Of a stretch of DNA of 43,616 bases, positions 17,675 to 25,372 are shown in pieces. Made by a program: the position numbers and the translations under genes. This DNA is from JACCTH01 sp050741915 (GTDB lineage: Bacteria; Actinomycetota; Acidimicrobiia; Spongiisociales; ZC4RG35), in the NCBI GenBank assembly GCA_050741915.1, contig JBOGEX010000016.1, positions 1-43,616 on the forward strand. Direction: 5' to 3'. Position 1 is the first letter of the stretch, and each line of letters starts with the position of its first letter. A model generated the notes under the pieces. It was not told the DNA's origin. It saw only the letters and a list, made by a program, of their open reading frames with translations, and made no database searches.

Positions 17675-17686
17675 GATGTCGAAAGG

Positions 17687-18526
17687 CTATTCCGGCGGGG
17701 CTCCACTCCCGAGTGAATTAAACCTCCACCAGACCGTGCACAACTCACGCTCGGTGGGCGCGACCTGCCAGTGGCCCGCCCTCCCCACCAACCTTGGAAT
17801 CAGGTACTCCTTTAGCTCTGCCCATCTCGCCCGTGGCAAGACCAACCGGCGGGCTCCGAGCTCGACGGCCTCGTCGACTGTGTCGAAGACCATGTCGGTC
17901 TCCCGACTCCAGCGGTCGATCTGAGGCTCGACTCCTATCTCCTCCTTGATCACCGTCGTCAGGTCCTCGACCGTGGGACCATGGGGGCGTTCCAGACCGT
18001 GGAACTGGATGTAGAGCGGCGCCAGGTTCGCCCAGGGATGAGCTGGTGTCAGCTCGAGCACGACGCCCCTGCTCGCCGAGTCGTTGAGGGCGACCAGGAA
18101 GGGAGCGATATCGGCCACGTCGTAGACGACATGGGCACAGAGGCTGACGGTGTGGGGCCGTACGTCGCGAGCGGCCTCCGGCCAGCGACCGGCGATCAAT
18201 TCGAACTCGAGGTCACCCTTTAACTCGGAGAGACCTTCGCGCATCCCCGAATTGGGCTCCACCATCGTCACCCGATAACCATCGCGGACGAGAGGTAGCG
18301 AGGCGCGGCCGGTGCCAGCTCCGACGTCCAGTACCGAGCCTCCGTCTGCCAGACTTTTGACCGCGGCGAGGGTGGGCGACGTCGTGTCGGCTTGTGAAGC
18401 GTGCTCGGCCCGCCGCTTCCACAACCTCTTCGGCCAGCCGTATGGGGAATCCGGAACAGCCGCCAGCAAGTCGTCGGGAATCCTCCACCCCTCGAGTTGT
18501 CGGCGCCAGTGGTCTGCAGCCGTCAC
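17687..18526 (-). CDS. Class I SAM-dependent methyltransferase
   Basis: 279-aa protein. The SAM-binding motif I is SVLDVGAGTGRASLPL, followed by VTMVEPNSGMREGL with the acidic residue that holds the ribose, and LCAHVVYDVADIAPFL downstream. The C-terminal part carries no domain I recognise, so the methyl acceptor is unknown. Its start overlaps the deacetylase stop by 4 nt (ATGA). Confidence 0.83.
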   Translation of the reverse strand: MTAADHWRRQLEGWRIPDDLLAAVPDSPYGWPKRLWKRRAEHASQADTTSPTLAAVKSLADGGSVLDVGAGTGRASLPLVRDGYRVTMVEPNSGMREGLSELKGDLEFELIAGRWPEAARDVRPHTVSLCAHVVYDVADIAPFLVALNDSASRGVVLELTPAHPWANLAPLYIQFHGLERPHGPTVEDLTTVIKEEIGVEPQIDRWSRETDMVFDTVDEAVELGARRLVLPRARWAELKEYLIPRLVGRAGHWQVAPTERELCTVWWRFNSLGSGAPPE

Positions 18527-19365
18527 CTCAGACCAGAGAACAGATCACTCTCCGGCAAAGGGCTGTCGACAGTGGAGAAGATCCTTTGGAAAAGCTCGGT
18601 TCCAAATACTTGCGAGCGCGCCTCCTCGGGAACCCGCAGCATCATCCAGTCGGAGGGGATTTGGGTGCGATGGGCCTTCAACGCGTCGATCTTGAGATTG
18701 GCGAACTCGCTCGTATCGACGATGGCCGACACTTCGCTGTCAGGGATGCCACGGTTCTCCCACCAGGCTCGCCCTTCGGGGTCGCCATCCTGGTCTTCGA
18801 AATACTCCTGGAAGCTCCTCATGCGCCCCCGACTCCAAGCGCTCCAATAGAGCTTGCGCGGTTCCCAGTACTCCTCGCCGTCCTCGAGCGGATACCAGCC
18901 CAAATCACGAGAGCCGAAGAAGGCGGCGATGCCGACCCGGTGAACCTGGATGTGGTCAGGGTGGCCGTATCCCCCGAAGGGGTCGTAGATGGTCATCACC
19001 TCCGGCTGGTAACGCCGAATCAGCCGCACCACTCTCCCGGCCGCCTCGAATAGGTCAGCTTTCCAGAAGGCGTTTTCATGGTGATTGGCCTCCGTCCCCA
19101 TCATCCCTGAGTCTCGATACCCCAGGAACTCATGGTGCTTGACCCCCAGCAGATCCAGGGCATCCCGCACTTCCGCTGCCCGTACCTCGCTCAGGTGCTC
19201 TTTGATCGAATCCGGATCGTCGTAATTGTGGATCTCGCCTTCGGCACCATCGGTGGCGGTCACCACGAGGACTTGTTCACCCTGTCGGGAATAGCGGGCG
19301 AGGATTCCACCAGTGCCAATGACTTCGTCGTCGGGGTGGGCGTGGAAACAAAGCAGCCCCGGCAT
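18523..19365 (-). CDS. PIG-L family deacetylase, MshB/Mca-like
   Basis: 280-aa zinc-dependent N-acetylglucosaminyl deacetylase. Zn ligands are in FHAHPDDE (His10, Asp13) and GGYGHPDHIQ (His138). The GYRDSGMMGT stretch and the GGYGHPDH box resemble MshB, which deacetylates GlcNAc-inositol in mycothiol synthesis. The downstream WSRGRMRSFQEYF region is closer to Mca, the mycothiol S-conjugate amidase. Both roles belong to mycothiol metabolism, and sequence by eye does not separate them. It overlaps both neighbours. Confidence 0.85.
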   Translation of the reverse strand: MPGLLCFHAHPDDEVIGTGGILARYSRQGEQVLVVTATDGAEGEIHNYDDPDSIKEHLSEVRAAEVRDALDLLGVKHHEFLGYRDSGMMGTEANHHENAFWKADLFEAAGRVVRLIRRYQPEVMTIYDPFGGYGHPDHIQVHRVGIAAFFGSRDLGWYPLEDGEEYWEPRKLYWSAWSRGRMRSFQEYFEDQDGDPEGRAWWENRGIPDSEVSAIVDTSEFANLKIDALKAHRTQIPSDWMMLRVPEEARSQVFGTELFQRIFSTVDSPLPESDLFSGLR

Positions 19366-19835
19366 CAGATCGCTTCGAGCTGAGAGGCGTGCTCCTCGAG
19401 ATGGCCGACAAGCATCCGCTCGATGATGTCGTGGGCCTTCACTTCACCCTGGGCGTGATGCTTGCCCACCGCCGAGGACCAGGTTTCCGGCAGAGCGGCG
19501 AGAAACCTCCGCAGCTTGCTCAGGTCGGATTGGACCTCCTGCCACAGGGTGGCGATCGGCACCTCGAGGCCGCTTTCGATCCCCGCGCTACGGGCCGGAT
19601 CATCGCGCTTCCGTCCGTAGGCCACTGGCTCTCCCTGATACTCGTCGATGACGTCGCCAGCCTGCTCGGTCCAGAAGGCGATGAACTCGGCCAGGTGACC
19701 CCAGACCTGGCCCCGCTCCCACGTCTCGCCGGTCCTGGCGTCGGCGCCAGTCGTCCCCCCCGACCGGTCGGCTTGTGCACCGAGGCGGGCCTCGACCGCG
19801 TCGATTCGTTGCAACCACGCATCGATGTCTGTCAT
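19365..19835 (-). CDS. DinB / mycothiol-dependent maleylpyruvate isomerase-like protein
   Basis: 156-aa four-helix-bundle protein with the metal triad pattern His47 (WGHLAEF) and His145/His149 (VGHLEEHASQ), as in DinB and MDMPI N-terminal domains. Such proteins in actinobacteria often use mycothiol as thiol cofactor. Adjacency to a mycothiol-type deacetylase supports that, but this is inference. The start is ATG 19835 with AGGATCC in front; the upstream extension of the frame lies in the neighbouring gene. Confidence 0.75.
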   Translation of the reverse strand: MTDIDAWLQRIDAVEARLGAQADRSGGTTGADARTGETWERGQVWGHLAEFIAFWTEQAGDVIDEYQGEPVAYGRKRDDPARSAGIESGLEVPIATLWQEVQSDLSKLRRFLAALPETWSSAVGKHHAQGEVKAHDIIERMLVGHLEEHASQLEAI

Positions 19836-19846
19836 GGATCCTGACC

Positions 19847-20482
19847 CTACCGCTTCAAGCAAAGGGTGACACCGTCGCCTATGGCGAGGATCACAACATC
19901 GGATCGATCATCCCGCGCTACCTGGTCGTTGAACCGTCTGATCGCTTCGGTTTCGCTATCTGTGACCTGTGGATCGGCGACGCGGCCACTCCACAGGGTG
20001 TTGTCGGCGATGAGAAGACCGCCGGGCCGAAGCCTCGGCATCAGAGCTTCGTAGTAGTCGACGTACCCACTCTTGTCGGCGTCAATGAACACCAGATCCA
20101 CCGCTTGATCGGCTGGCAGGGCGGAGATCGTCTCGAGGGCGGGGGCGATGCGAAGCTCGATGCGATCGGAAATGCCCGCCTGCTCCCAGTGGTTGCGGGC
20201 GATCGACGTCCACTCCTCACTGATGTCACAGCAAAGAAGCTTTCCCCCCGCCGCGAGGCCTTTGGCGATGGCCGCGGCCGATGTTCCCGTGAAGGTTCCT
20301 ACCTCGACCGCAAAACGAGCGTCCACCAGACGGGTGAGGAGCGTCAGGAGTGCGAACTGGTCGGCGCCGATCTGCATTCCGGCTCTCGGTGCGGCGTACT
20401 TGAGAGTGTCCTCCCGGATCCGGTCGTAAATAGGGTCGCTGCTGCTGTGTGAAACGATGTAGTCGAAGAGCTCGGTCGTCAT
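19847..20482 (-). CDS. O-methyltransferase (class I, SAM-dependent)
   Basis: 211-aa enzyme of the catechol-O-methyltransferase-like family 3. It has the SAM motif AVEVGTFTGTSAAAIAKGL, a second acidic motif LLCCDISEEW and the metal-binding stretch LVFIDADKSGYVDYYE, with IADNTLWSGRV further on. It methylates an unknown hydroxylated substrate using a divalent cation. The ATG at 20482 was chosen (MTTELFDYI), since earlier codons fall inside the DUF2087 gene. Confidence 0.88.
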   Translation of the reverse strand: MTTELFDYIVSHSSSDPIYDRIREDTLKYAAPRAGMQIGADQFALLTLLTRLVDARFAVEVGTFTGTSAAAIAKGLAAGGKLLCCDISEEWTSIARNHWEQAGISDRIELRIAPALETISALPADQAVDLVFIDADKSGYVDYYEALMPRLRPGGLLIADNTLWSGRVADPQVTDSETEAIRRFNDQVARDDRSDVVILAIGDGVTLCLKR

Positions 20483-20498
20483 CACGATCGAACGCAGG

Positions 20499-21050
20499 TC
20501 AGGCAATGTCGACCTCGACCCGGCCCCCGCTCCGCCAGTAGCTGCCATCGGCGCGAGACAGAAACCCTTCGTCGACCATGAAGCGACGGAGAGCGGCGTA
20601 ATCCGGATGGAAGGTTTGCAGCAGCGAATTCACTTCCTTCTCCGAGTAACGCAGACCCACCTCGAACTCTTGAGCGAGCCGTTCCAAGATGACCCTCCTC
20701 CGACCATGCGGCGCCGGAATCTCGGTGAGACGGGTCCCGACAAAGAACCTGCCCAGGATGTCCTTCTCCTCCGGTGACCAGGGGCCTTCGAGCACCAATG
20801 GAGAAACGACTTCGTCGGCAGGAAGCGTCTCAGCCAGGTCTCGCAGCGCCTGGCGGTTCAGTGCCAGGTTGGAATCGAGCAGTCCAGCTTCGACCAGACG
20901 GCTTACTGCCCTGCGCACTTGACCCACCGTGATCGACAACCGGTAGGCGGCGTCGTCGATGTCGACTGGGCCCGAGGCGGCCAGGCCGAGCACCGCCAAT
21001 CGATGAGGATCGAGTGCAACTCGAAGAAAGTCGGTCGCGGTGAGGGCCAC
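20499..21050 (-). CDS. DUF2087 domain transcriptional regulator
   Basis: 183-aa protein with an ArsR-like winged-helix region (about residues 5-70, VRRAVSRLVEAGLLD as recognition and wing area) and a C-terminal DUF2087 domain marked by RRRVILERLAQEFEVGLRYSEKEVN and FHPDYAALRRFMVDEGFL. First gene of the minus-strand run, so it may autoregulate the cluster. The effector is unknown. Confidence 0.83.
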   Translation of the reverse strand: MALTATDFLRVALDPHRLAVLGLAASGPVDIDDAAYRLSITVGQVRRAVSRLVEAGLLDSNLALNRQALRDLAETLPADEVVSPLVLEGPWSPEEKDILGRFFVGTRLTEIPAPHGRRRVILERLAQEFEVGLRYSEKEVNSLLQTFHPDYAALRRFMVDEGFLSRADGSYWRSGGRVEVDIA

Positions 21051-21387
21051 TCCCGCAGGCTAATGAACTCTTTCCTCGGCGTTTTTTGCTTGTTTCTTGT
21101 ATCCACCAAGTCGGCTTACTCGTGACGAACGGTGGCGACGCCCGGCAGGTGCCGAATGCGCTCTGGCCAGCAGTGACAACGGTACGACCGGAGGCCCGGG
21201 CGCCGAAGGCCGCGCTCGTACTCAGCCGACGGCAGACGCCAGAACATGCACTAACAAGCGCCGATCCGCGACCACAAGCTGCGAGAGCCAGGTCGCTCGA
21301 AGAACTGGACCAAATCGTCCCGCCGATCCGGTGTCACCGGACAGTTCTCGAGATCGGTCACAAGATCGGATCGAACAAACGCTAGAC
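21051..21387. other. Intergenic region between divergent genes, no gene seen
   Basis: 337 bp separating the DUF2087 regulator (minus) and the SRPBCC-like gene (plus). A plus-strand frame is open through part of it, but it is Arg/Ser/Pro-rich shadow sequence without a ribosome binding site. It should hold both promoters. I see no convincing operator palindrome. Confidence 0.6.
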
Positions 21388-21933
21388 ATGCTTCTGATGC
21401 TGAACGAATTCCTTCCCCACTATGACGTGCACGAGGTGCACCAAGTCTCCAGCTCGGCCCCTCCGAGCGCGCTGTTGAACGCAGTTCGCGATCTCACGCC
21501 GGGCGAGGTTCCCCTGCTCGTGGGGCTGATGGCGATCCGCAGCCTGCCCGCGAGGTTGCGCGGCCGAAGCCTTTGGACACCGGAAACGATCATCGGCGGC
21601 TTTCACCGGATCGGCTTCGTGTTGCTCCACGACTCCCCAGACGAGATCGTGTTTGGTGCCGTTGGCCGCTTTTGGCAGACGGCAGGCGGCTTCAAGCGCA
21701 TCGACGCATCCGAGTTTCGTGAGTTCACTGAGTCCGGCTGGGCGAAGACCGCATTCAACTTCCGTGTGGAGCGCCGAGACGGCGACACGTTACTAACCAC
21801 CGAGACCCGGGTGTTGGGCACCGACGCCCAAGCCAGGCGCAGGTTCCGGCGCTACTGGCGACTGATCCGCCCCGGCAGCGCCGCCATCAGAGTGGCCTGG
21901 CTGCGCGCTATCAAGCGTCGGGCAGAGAGCTGA
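21388..21933 (+). CDS. SRPBCC-like conserved hypothetical protein
   Basis: 181-aa protein. HYDVHEVHQVSSSAPPSAL near the N-terminus, IGFVLLHDSPDEIVFGAVGRFW in the middle and FNFRVERRDG...TTETRVL near the end fit the strand and helix order of an SRPBCC (START-like) ligand-binding fold. ATG at 21388 is used since sequence before it is unlike the family. Its last 12 codons lie in the 285-bp direct repeat and recur at 25088-25123. It converges on the truncated membrane-protein fragment with a 23-nt overlap. Confidence 0.75.
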   Translation: MLLMLNEFLPHYDVHEVHQVSSSAPPSALLNAVRDLTPGEVPLLVGLMAIRSLPARLRGRSLWTPETIIGGFHRIGFVLLHDSPDEIVFGAVGRFWQTAGGFKRIDASEFREFTESGWAKTAFNFRVERRDGDTLLTTETRVLGTDAQARRRFRRYWRLIRPGSAAIRVAWLRAIKRRAES

Positions 21934-22182
21934 GATAGGCTCGCTTCCACTCCTCGTCGAGGTCGCCAAAACGTTGCGGGGCTCCCGGTACCACCCACAC
22001 ATGCATCATCGAGTTGGTGGTGGGCAGCGCCAGCGATCCCACCGGGCAGAGCCCGTGGGGATCGACCAGGCCGGCCAAACCCGGAGGAAACAGCGAGAAG
22101 CAGACCTGTTCGTGCTTGTGCCAGATGAGACCATCGCCACCGGGGGCTGCGCTGCGAAGGCCCTCGGTCTCGTACATAACCC
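21898..22182. repeat. 285-bp direct repeat, left copy
   Basis: Matches 25088-25372 in the same orientation at constant offset 3190 with 7 mismatches and no gaps (97.5 percent). It carries the end of the SRPBCC-like gene plus the 3' end of a convergent membrane-protein gene. Homology stops abruptly at TGG on the left and ACCC on the right. Confidence 0.95.
21911..22177 (-). pseudogene. Truncated C-terminal copy of the membrane protein encoded at 25101-26273
   Basis: 88 codons nearly identical to the last part of the intact protein (Met-Tyr-Glu-Thr onward, including WHKHEQVC and SMMHVWVVP), cut at the repeat boundary. It lacks the whole membrane domain and has no upstream start signals, so it is a duplication by-product and not expected to work. 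Confidence 0.9.
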
Positions 22183-22519
22183 ACCGCGAACGCCACAGCG
22201 GTCGGCTCCACCGATACCGGCACAGGGTCTCGAGCCGATCCGATCACGACCCCAAGCCCCTTCTGCCAACCACGACCGCCTCGATCGGCTCCGTCAGTCC
22301 CTCCCACGACGAGTTGGGGACGAGGGTCGTCTTCGACGACGTTGCAGACGGAGAGAAGCTGGTCGAAGGGTTTGAATCGGCGGATAAGGTTGAAGTTTCG
22401 GTTGGGGAGAGAGAGGCGTCACCGCCACAGCTCGCCACCAGGATCACGAGTGCGCGGACGGAGAGCCACCGAGGTACAGGATGCCTCTCTCCTGACCCGG
22501 CGTGCGAACAAAGGACCAT
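22183..22519 (-). pseudogene. Fragment of a lipoprotein gene, truncated and frameshifted
   Basis: On the minus strand a signal-like segment (LSVRALVILVASC, lipobox-like VASC) is followed by a Ser/Thr-rich linker and WEGLTEPIEAVVV. A second frame then seems to continue it (GWQKGLGVVIGSARDPVPV) until the repeat junction at 22182 cuts it off. It reads as an N-terminal piece of an exported protein that was both shifted and truncated. The assignment is tentative. Confidence 0.45.
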
Positions 22520-22545
22520 CAGGCTTTGATGCTATAGATTAAAGG

Positions 22546-23552
22546 TCACTTGGTGTCAGCGTTAGGAGGTCTTTGGCGGTATCGGCGAGGAGCGCCGGCA
22601 TTCTCGAGCTCCAGCCCCTCGCCAAAAGAGAGGACTTCCACTAACCTCTGGTCCTTGACCGCCGCGCGGACGATCCTCTCCATTGGGATGTGGTCCTCCC
22701 CGTTCACGTACCAGGACCTTGCTTCCATTTGGACCGGTTCGTACCCCAATGACCGGTGCCAGGCGGATAGTTCTTGTTGAGTTCTTGGGTGACAGCGCTC
22801 CATTTCTCTAACGGGAAATACACCCAAGGACCATAAGGACCAAGCGGTACCGGAGCAGCCGGAGGCTGAAGACGGGGGGTGGGAACACCGCGGTCCCTGA
22901 GCCGCGCAACCACCTCATCGGGATCGATGTCGAAGGAGGTCAGCATCGACTCGCCGCCTGGGTCGCCATAGACGAGGGCCAACAGGACATGCTGATCGTT
23001 GAAACCCGATGCCCCCATTCCAATAGCGATCCCCTGGGCCCATCCGAGGACAAGCTGGTATGTCGGCGTCGAAGAGGTGTTGGATCCCTTCCGTCGGGGG
23101 CGGTCCCATTTCGCGACCCGCTCCCGAACCTGCTCGTAGCTCAGACCCAACTCGTTCAGAATCTCAGAGGAGGCGGTAGGCGCCGATGGTTTGAGACATG
23201 CCAGTAGGAAGTGGCTGTCGGTGCAGAAACCGTGGCGAAGTCCCTGCGCCTCGGCGAAGGCTCGTCTGCTGATGTCGAAGGAAACCGACGAATCCCAACG
23301 TGGCGCTCCCTCCACTGCGGTCAACAGCACCTTCCACGAATCGAATCCGAGTTCGCGGGCGATCATCACCTGGGCGTCGCGCAGGGTAAAAGTCCAGCCC
23401 TCCATTCTTGCGGCCCCACGGCCAGCGAACTTCGGATGAGAAGCGAGGACCCGATCGAGAGCCTCCTGTTCGCCAGCCTTGATGGCGCGCTTCAGTTCCT
23501 TAGCCTGGATACGCAGTTGGTGTAGATCGGGGCGATCTGGCAATGAAGTCAT
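22546..23552 (-). pseudogene. Clp N-terminal-domain protein with ankyrin-like N-terminus, frameshifted
   Basis: ATG at 23552 with AAGGAG 7 nt upstream. It encodes DLHQLRIQAKELKRAIKAG and FTLRDAQVMIARELGFDSWK, then two Clp-N (R-domain) repeats (AFAEAQGLRHGFCTDSHFLL; YQLVLGWAQGIAIGM...DQHVLLALVYGD). The frame stops at 22704 just after SKWKQG. The adjacent frame continues sensibly as SWYVNGEDHIPMERIVRAAVKDQ to a stop at 22546. A single missing base near 22711-22716 explains this; restored length is about 335 aa. The role of such stand-alone Clp-N proteins is unclear. A sequencing error is an alternative to true decay. Confidence 0.8.
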
Positions 23553-23723
23553 GACAGCTCCTTCCCAAAGCCCGTGTCGTCTGGCGCGGGCGGGTCGGAG
23601 ATCCGATCCGCTCGATGCAAACTTGCAGGTGGACTCGGACCTTGCCGCCGACGGGAGGCGTCCCTGCGACGCACTAGCAAAAAAGTGTACCGATGCCATC
23701 AACGGTGCTGCGTCTGTATTTGG

Positions 23724-24113
23724 TCACCCCCAGCCTCTCGAGGGCGGAGCAGCCGCCAACGAAACACTGGAGCAGGCCTTAAGGGTCAGGGTCTTGAGCG
23801 ACACCGGGATGAACCCGTAGCTAACTAGGGCTATCGCACCAGTGAGGTAAACCGCTGAGATCCAAGTCCAACCGTTGTCGTAATTTCGGACCGCGACCAT
23901 TTGAGGACCGCCGAAAGGGTCGAAAGCGTCCCGACCGCTAGAACCGTTCCGTAGCGCTGCTTAGCCGACTCCAAGTTCGTCATGACCGACTCGCCACCGG
24001 CGCACAACAAACATGACCGCGACCAGAAAGCCGACGAGCCCAGGGAGCCAGACGACAAGAACCCCGCCGGTGAGCAGCCTCCGCTCGGCGAGATCGAGAC
24101 CTGCCCAGATCAA
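23724..24113 (-). pseudogene. Broken small membrane protein remnant
   Basis: The minus-strand frame reads LIWAGLDLAERR, a hydrophobic helix (VLVVWLPGLVGFLVAVMFVV) with RRW after it, an in-frame TAA at 23961-23963, then in the same frame DAFDPFGGPQMVAVRNYDNG and a second helix (WISAVYLTGAIALVSYGF). The first half loosely resembles PLDc_N-type small membrane segments. Either it is one gene with a nonsense codon or a 50-aa protein followed by a remnant. Confidence 0.4.
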
Positions 24114-24156
24114 GGAGCCGCGAGGATTAGCAGAGCAATTGCCTCACGGCGCCCAG

Positions 24157-24440
24157 CCCAGCAAACATGACGCCTGGCGTCGCCGCCCGAGATGGATCGG
24201 CCAAGGAAATATGTGGTGGCCACCGGCGAACCGTTATTGATGGGGGCCGGTCCGGCTGGGAGAACGAGCAGGCGCTCCCGCCCACCCGAAATTCGGTCAC
24301 TCAGGCCCGCTCTCAGCGTTATTCGGTAGCTGGCGAACGAGGACCCGGGGGTGGGTTACCGAATTTGGGAGAAACCGTTCGCCAGTGACCAAATTTGGTG
24401 GCGGGGAGGGTGGACGCCGGCCCCGAGGAGCAAAACAATC
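24157..24440 (+). repeat. Dispersed 284-bp non-coding repeat, copy A
   Basis: Homologous over its whole length to the reverse complement of 31877-32160, starting GCCCAGCAAACAT and ending near GGAGCAAAACAATC. Shared landmarks include GAGATGGATCGGCCAAGG, CAGGCGCTCCCGCCCACC and GGGTGGACGCCGGCCC. Differences are substitutions and short indels, consistent with old copies. No terminal inverted repeats or transposase are seen. The core is the four-unit palindrome at 24289-24396. Confidence 0.85.
24289..24396. repeat. Four-unit 21-nt palindromic array, element A
   Basis: Units of 21 nt start with AAATTYGGT or a close variant: direct at 24289-24309 and 24319-24339, inverted at 24346-24366 and 24376-24396. 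Spacers are 9, 6 and 9 nt. The second half of the best units is CACTGGCGAACG. The same geometry recurs at 31921 and 39290. Confidence 0.85.
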
Positions 24441-24445
24441 TCAAC

Positions 24446-24545
24446 TTTGCTCTTCGTTGCCAAAAGATCTAGGAGCGAGCCGGCGTAACGGGTAGAGCGC
24501 CCTGACTGTCGGTCCTACACCCGATTTACGTCCCAGGTTCGCCGA
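24446..24545 (+). repeat. Second dispersed repeat, copy 1
   Basis: TTTGCTCTTCGTTGCCAAAA then GATCTAG, and after a gap GCGTAACGGGTAGA, TGTCGGTCCTACACCCG and ATTTACGTCCCAGG. It matches 31713-31826 in the same orientation. CGTAACGGGT can pair with ACCCGATTTACG, leaving a bulge, so it can fold as a long hairpin. It adjoins the same end of the 284-bp repeat at both loci. Confidence 0.75.
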
Positions 24546-25087
24546 TGCGGTGTCGAAGCCACGCCAGATTCCCTTTCAGAGCCGTCGCTGGCCGCCTGAT
24601 CCTACGTCGATATCAGCTGGATTGCGTTCTAATGGAACTGTGCGACGATCGCGGTGCCGGCTTGATGAGTCCGTTCAGATCGACGACCGAATTGGCGACA
24701 CTGGCTAAGTGCTCACGGGATCAACCCGTGAGACAGTCTGAGCTCCGGGCAAATCTCAAAGCAAAGAGCCCGTCGACCAATGATCTGGATCAAGAACCGG
24801 CGTAGCATTGCTAGGTGGCGAGCACGCATCGGGACTACTTTGAGATCCTGAGGGCAACCTTCCTGTTCGGCAACAAGTTCATCGAGCGGACCCTCGCCGC
24901 GGAGGCCAATCCACTCGCGTCATGGGAATTGCCGACTGAGCAGTTAATCAAGAACTACAGTGCCCCAGTCTCGCAACAGAGATGGTCGATTCGCTCCAGT
25001 CGAACCCGCTAGCTCTTGCGCCTTCACCAGCGGAAACAACCTTTCTCGTTCCCCATCAGCATGGGCCGTTGCTCCGTGACCGAAACG
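24546..25087. other. Stretch without a recognisable gene, inside the decayed segment
   Basis: Two short plus-strand frames (24545-24805, 86 codons; 24815-25012, 65 codons from GTG) lack ribosome binding sites and recognisable motifs. The second contains WELPTEQLIKNYSAP, which looks protein-like but matches nothing I know. It is probably remnant DNA between the repeat elements and the right direct repeat. Confidence 0.5.
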
Positions 25088-25372
25088 TGGCTGCGCGCGA
25101 TCAAGCGTCGGGCAGAGAGCTGAGATAGCCCCGCTTCCACTCCTCGTCGAGGTCGCCAAAACGTTGCGGGGCTCCCGGTACCACCCACACGTGCATCATC
25201 GAGTTGGTGGTGGGCAGCGCCAGCGATCCCACCGGGCAGAGCCCGAGGGGATCGACCAGGCCGGCCAAACCCGGAGGAAACAGCGAGAAGCAGACCTGTT
25301 CGTGCTTGTGCCAGATGAGACCATCGCCACCGGGCGCTGCGCTGCGAAGGCCCTCGGTCTCGTACATGACCC
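25088..25372. repeat. 285-bp direct repeat, right copy
   Basis: Partner of 21898-22182. Here the convergent membrane-protein gene is intact and only the last 12 codons of the SRPBCC-like gene are present, so the original order was SRPBCC gene followed directly by this convergent gene. Confidence 0.95.

Noticed and set aside
21097..21387. 97-codon extension of the SRPBCC-like protein
   Set aside because: Low-complexity Arg/Ser/Pro sequence without start signals. The folded domain begins at the ATG at 21388.
24289..24396. Regular 30-bp spacing as a CRISPR array
   Set aside because: Only four units, half of them inverted, with 9-nt spacers and no cas genes.
24480..24545. tRNA-like stretch (GGGTAGAGCGCCCTGACTGTCGGTC, shown here as landmarks only, with GTTCG at its end)
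   Set aside because: The anticodon stem does not pair and no acceptor stem closes. The same blocks occur at 31770-31826 as part of a dispersed repeat.
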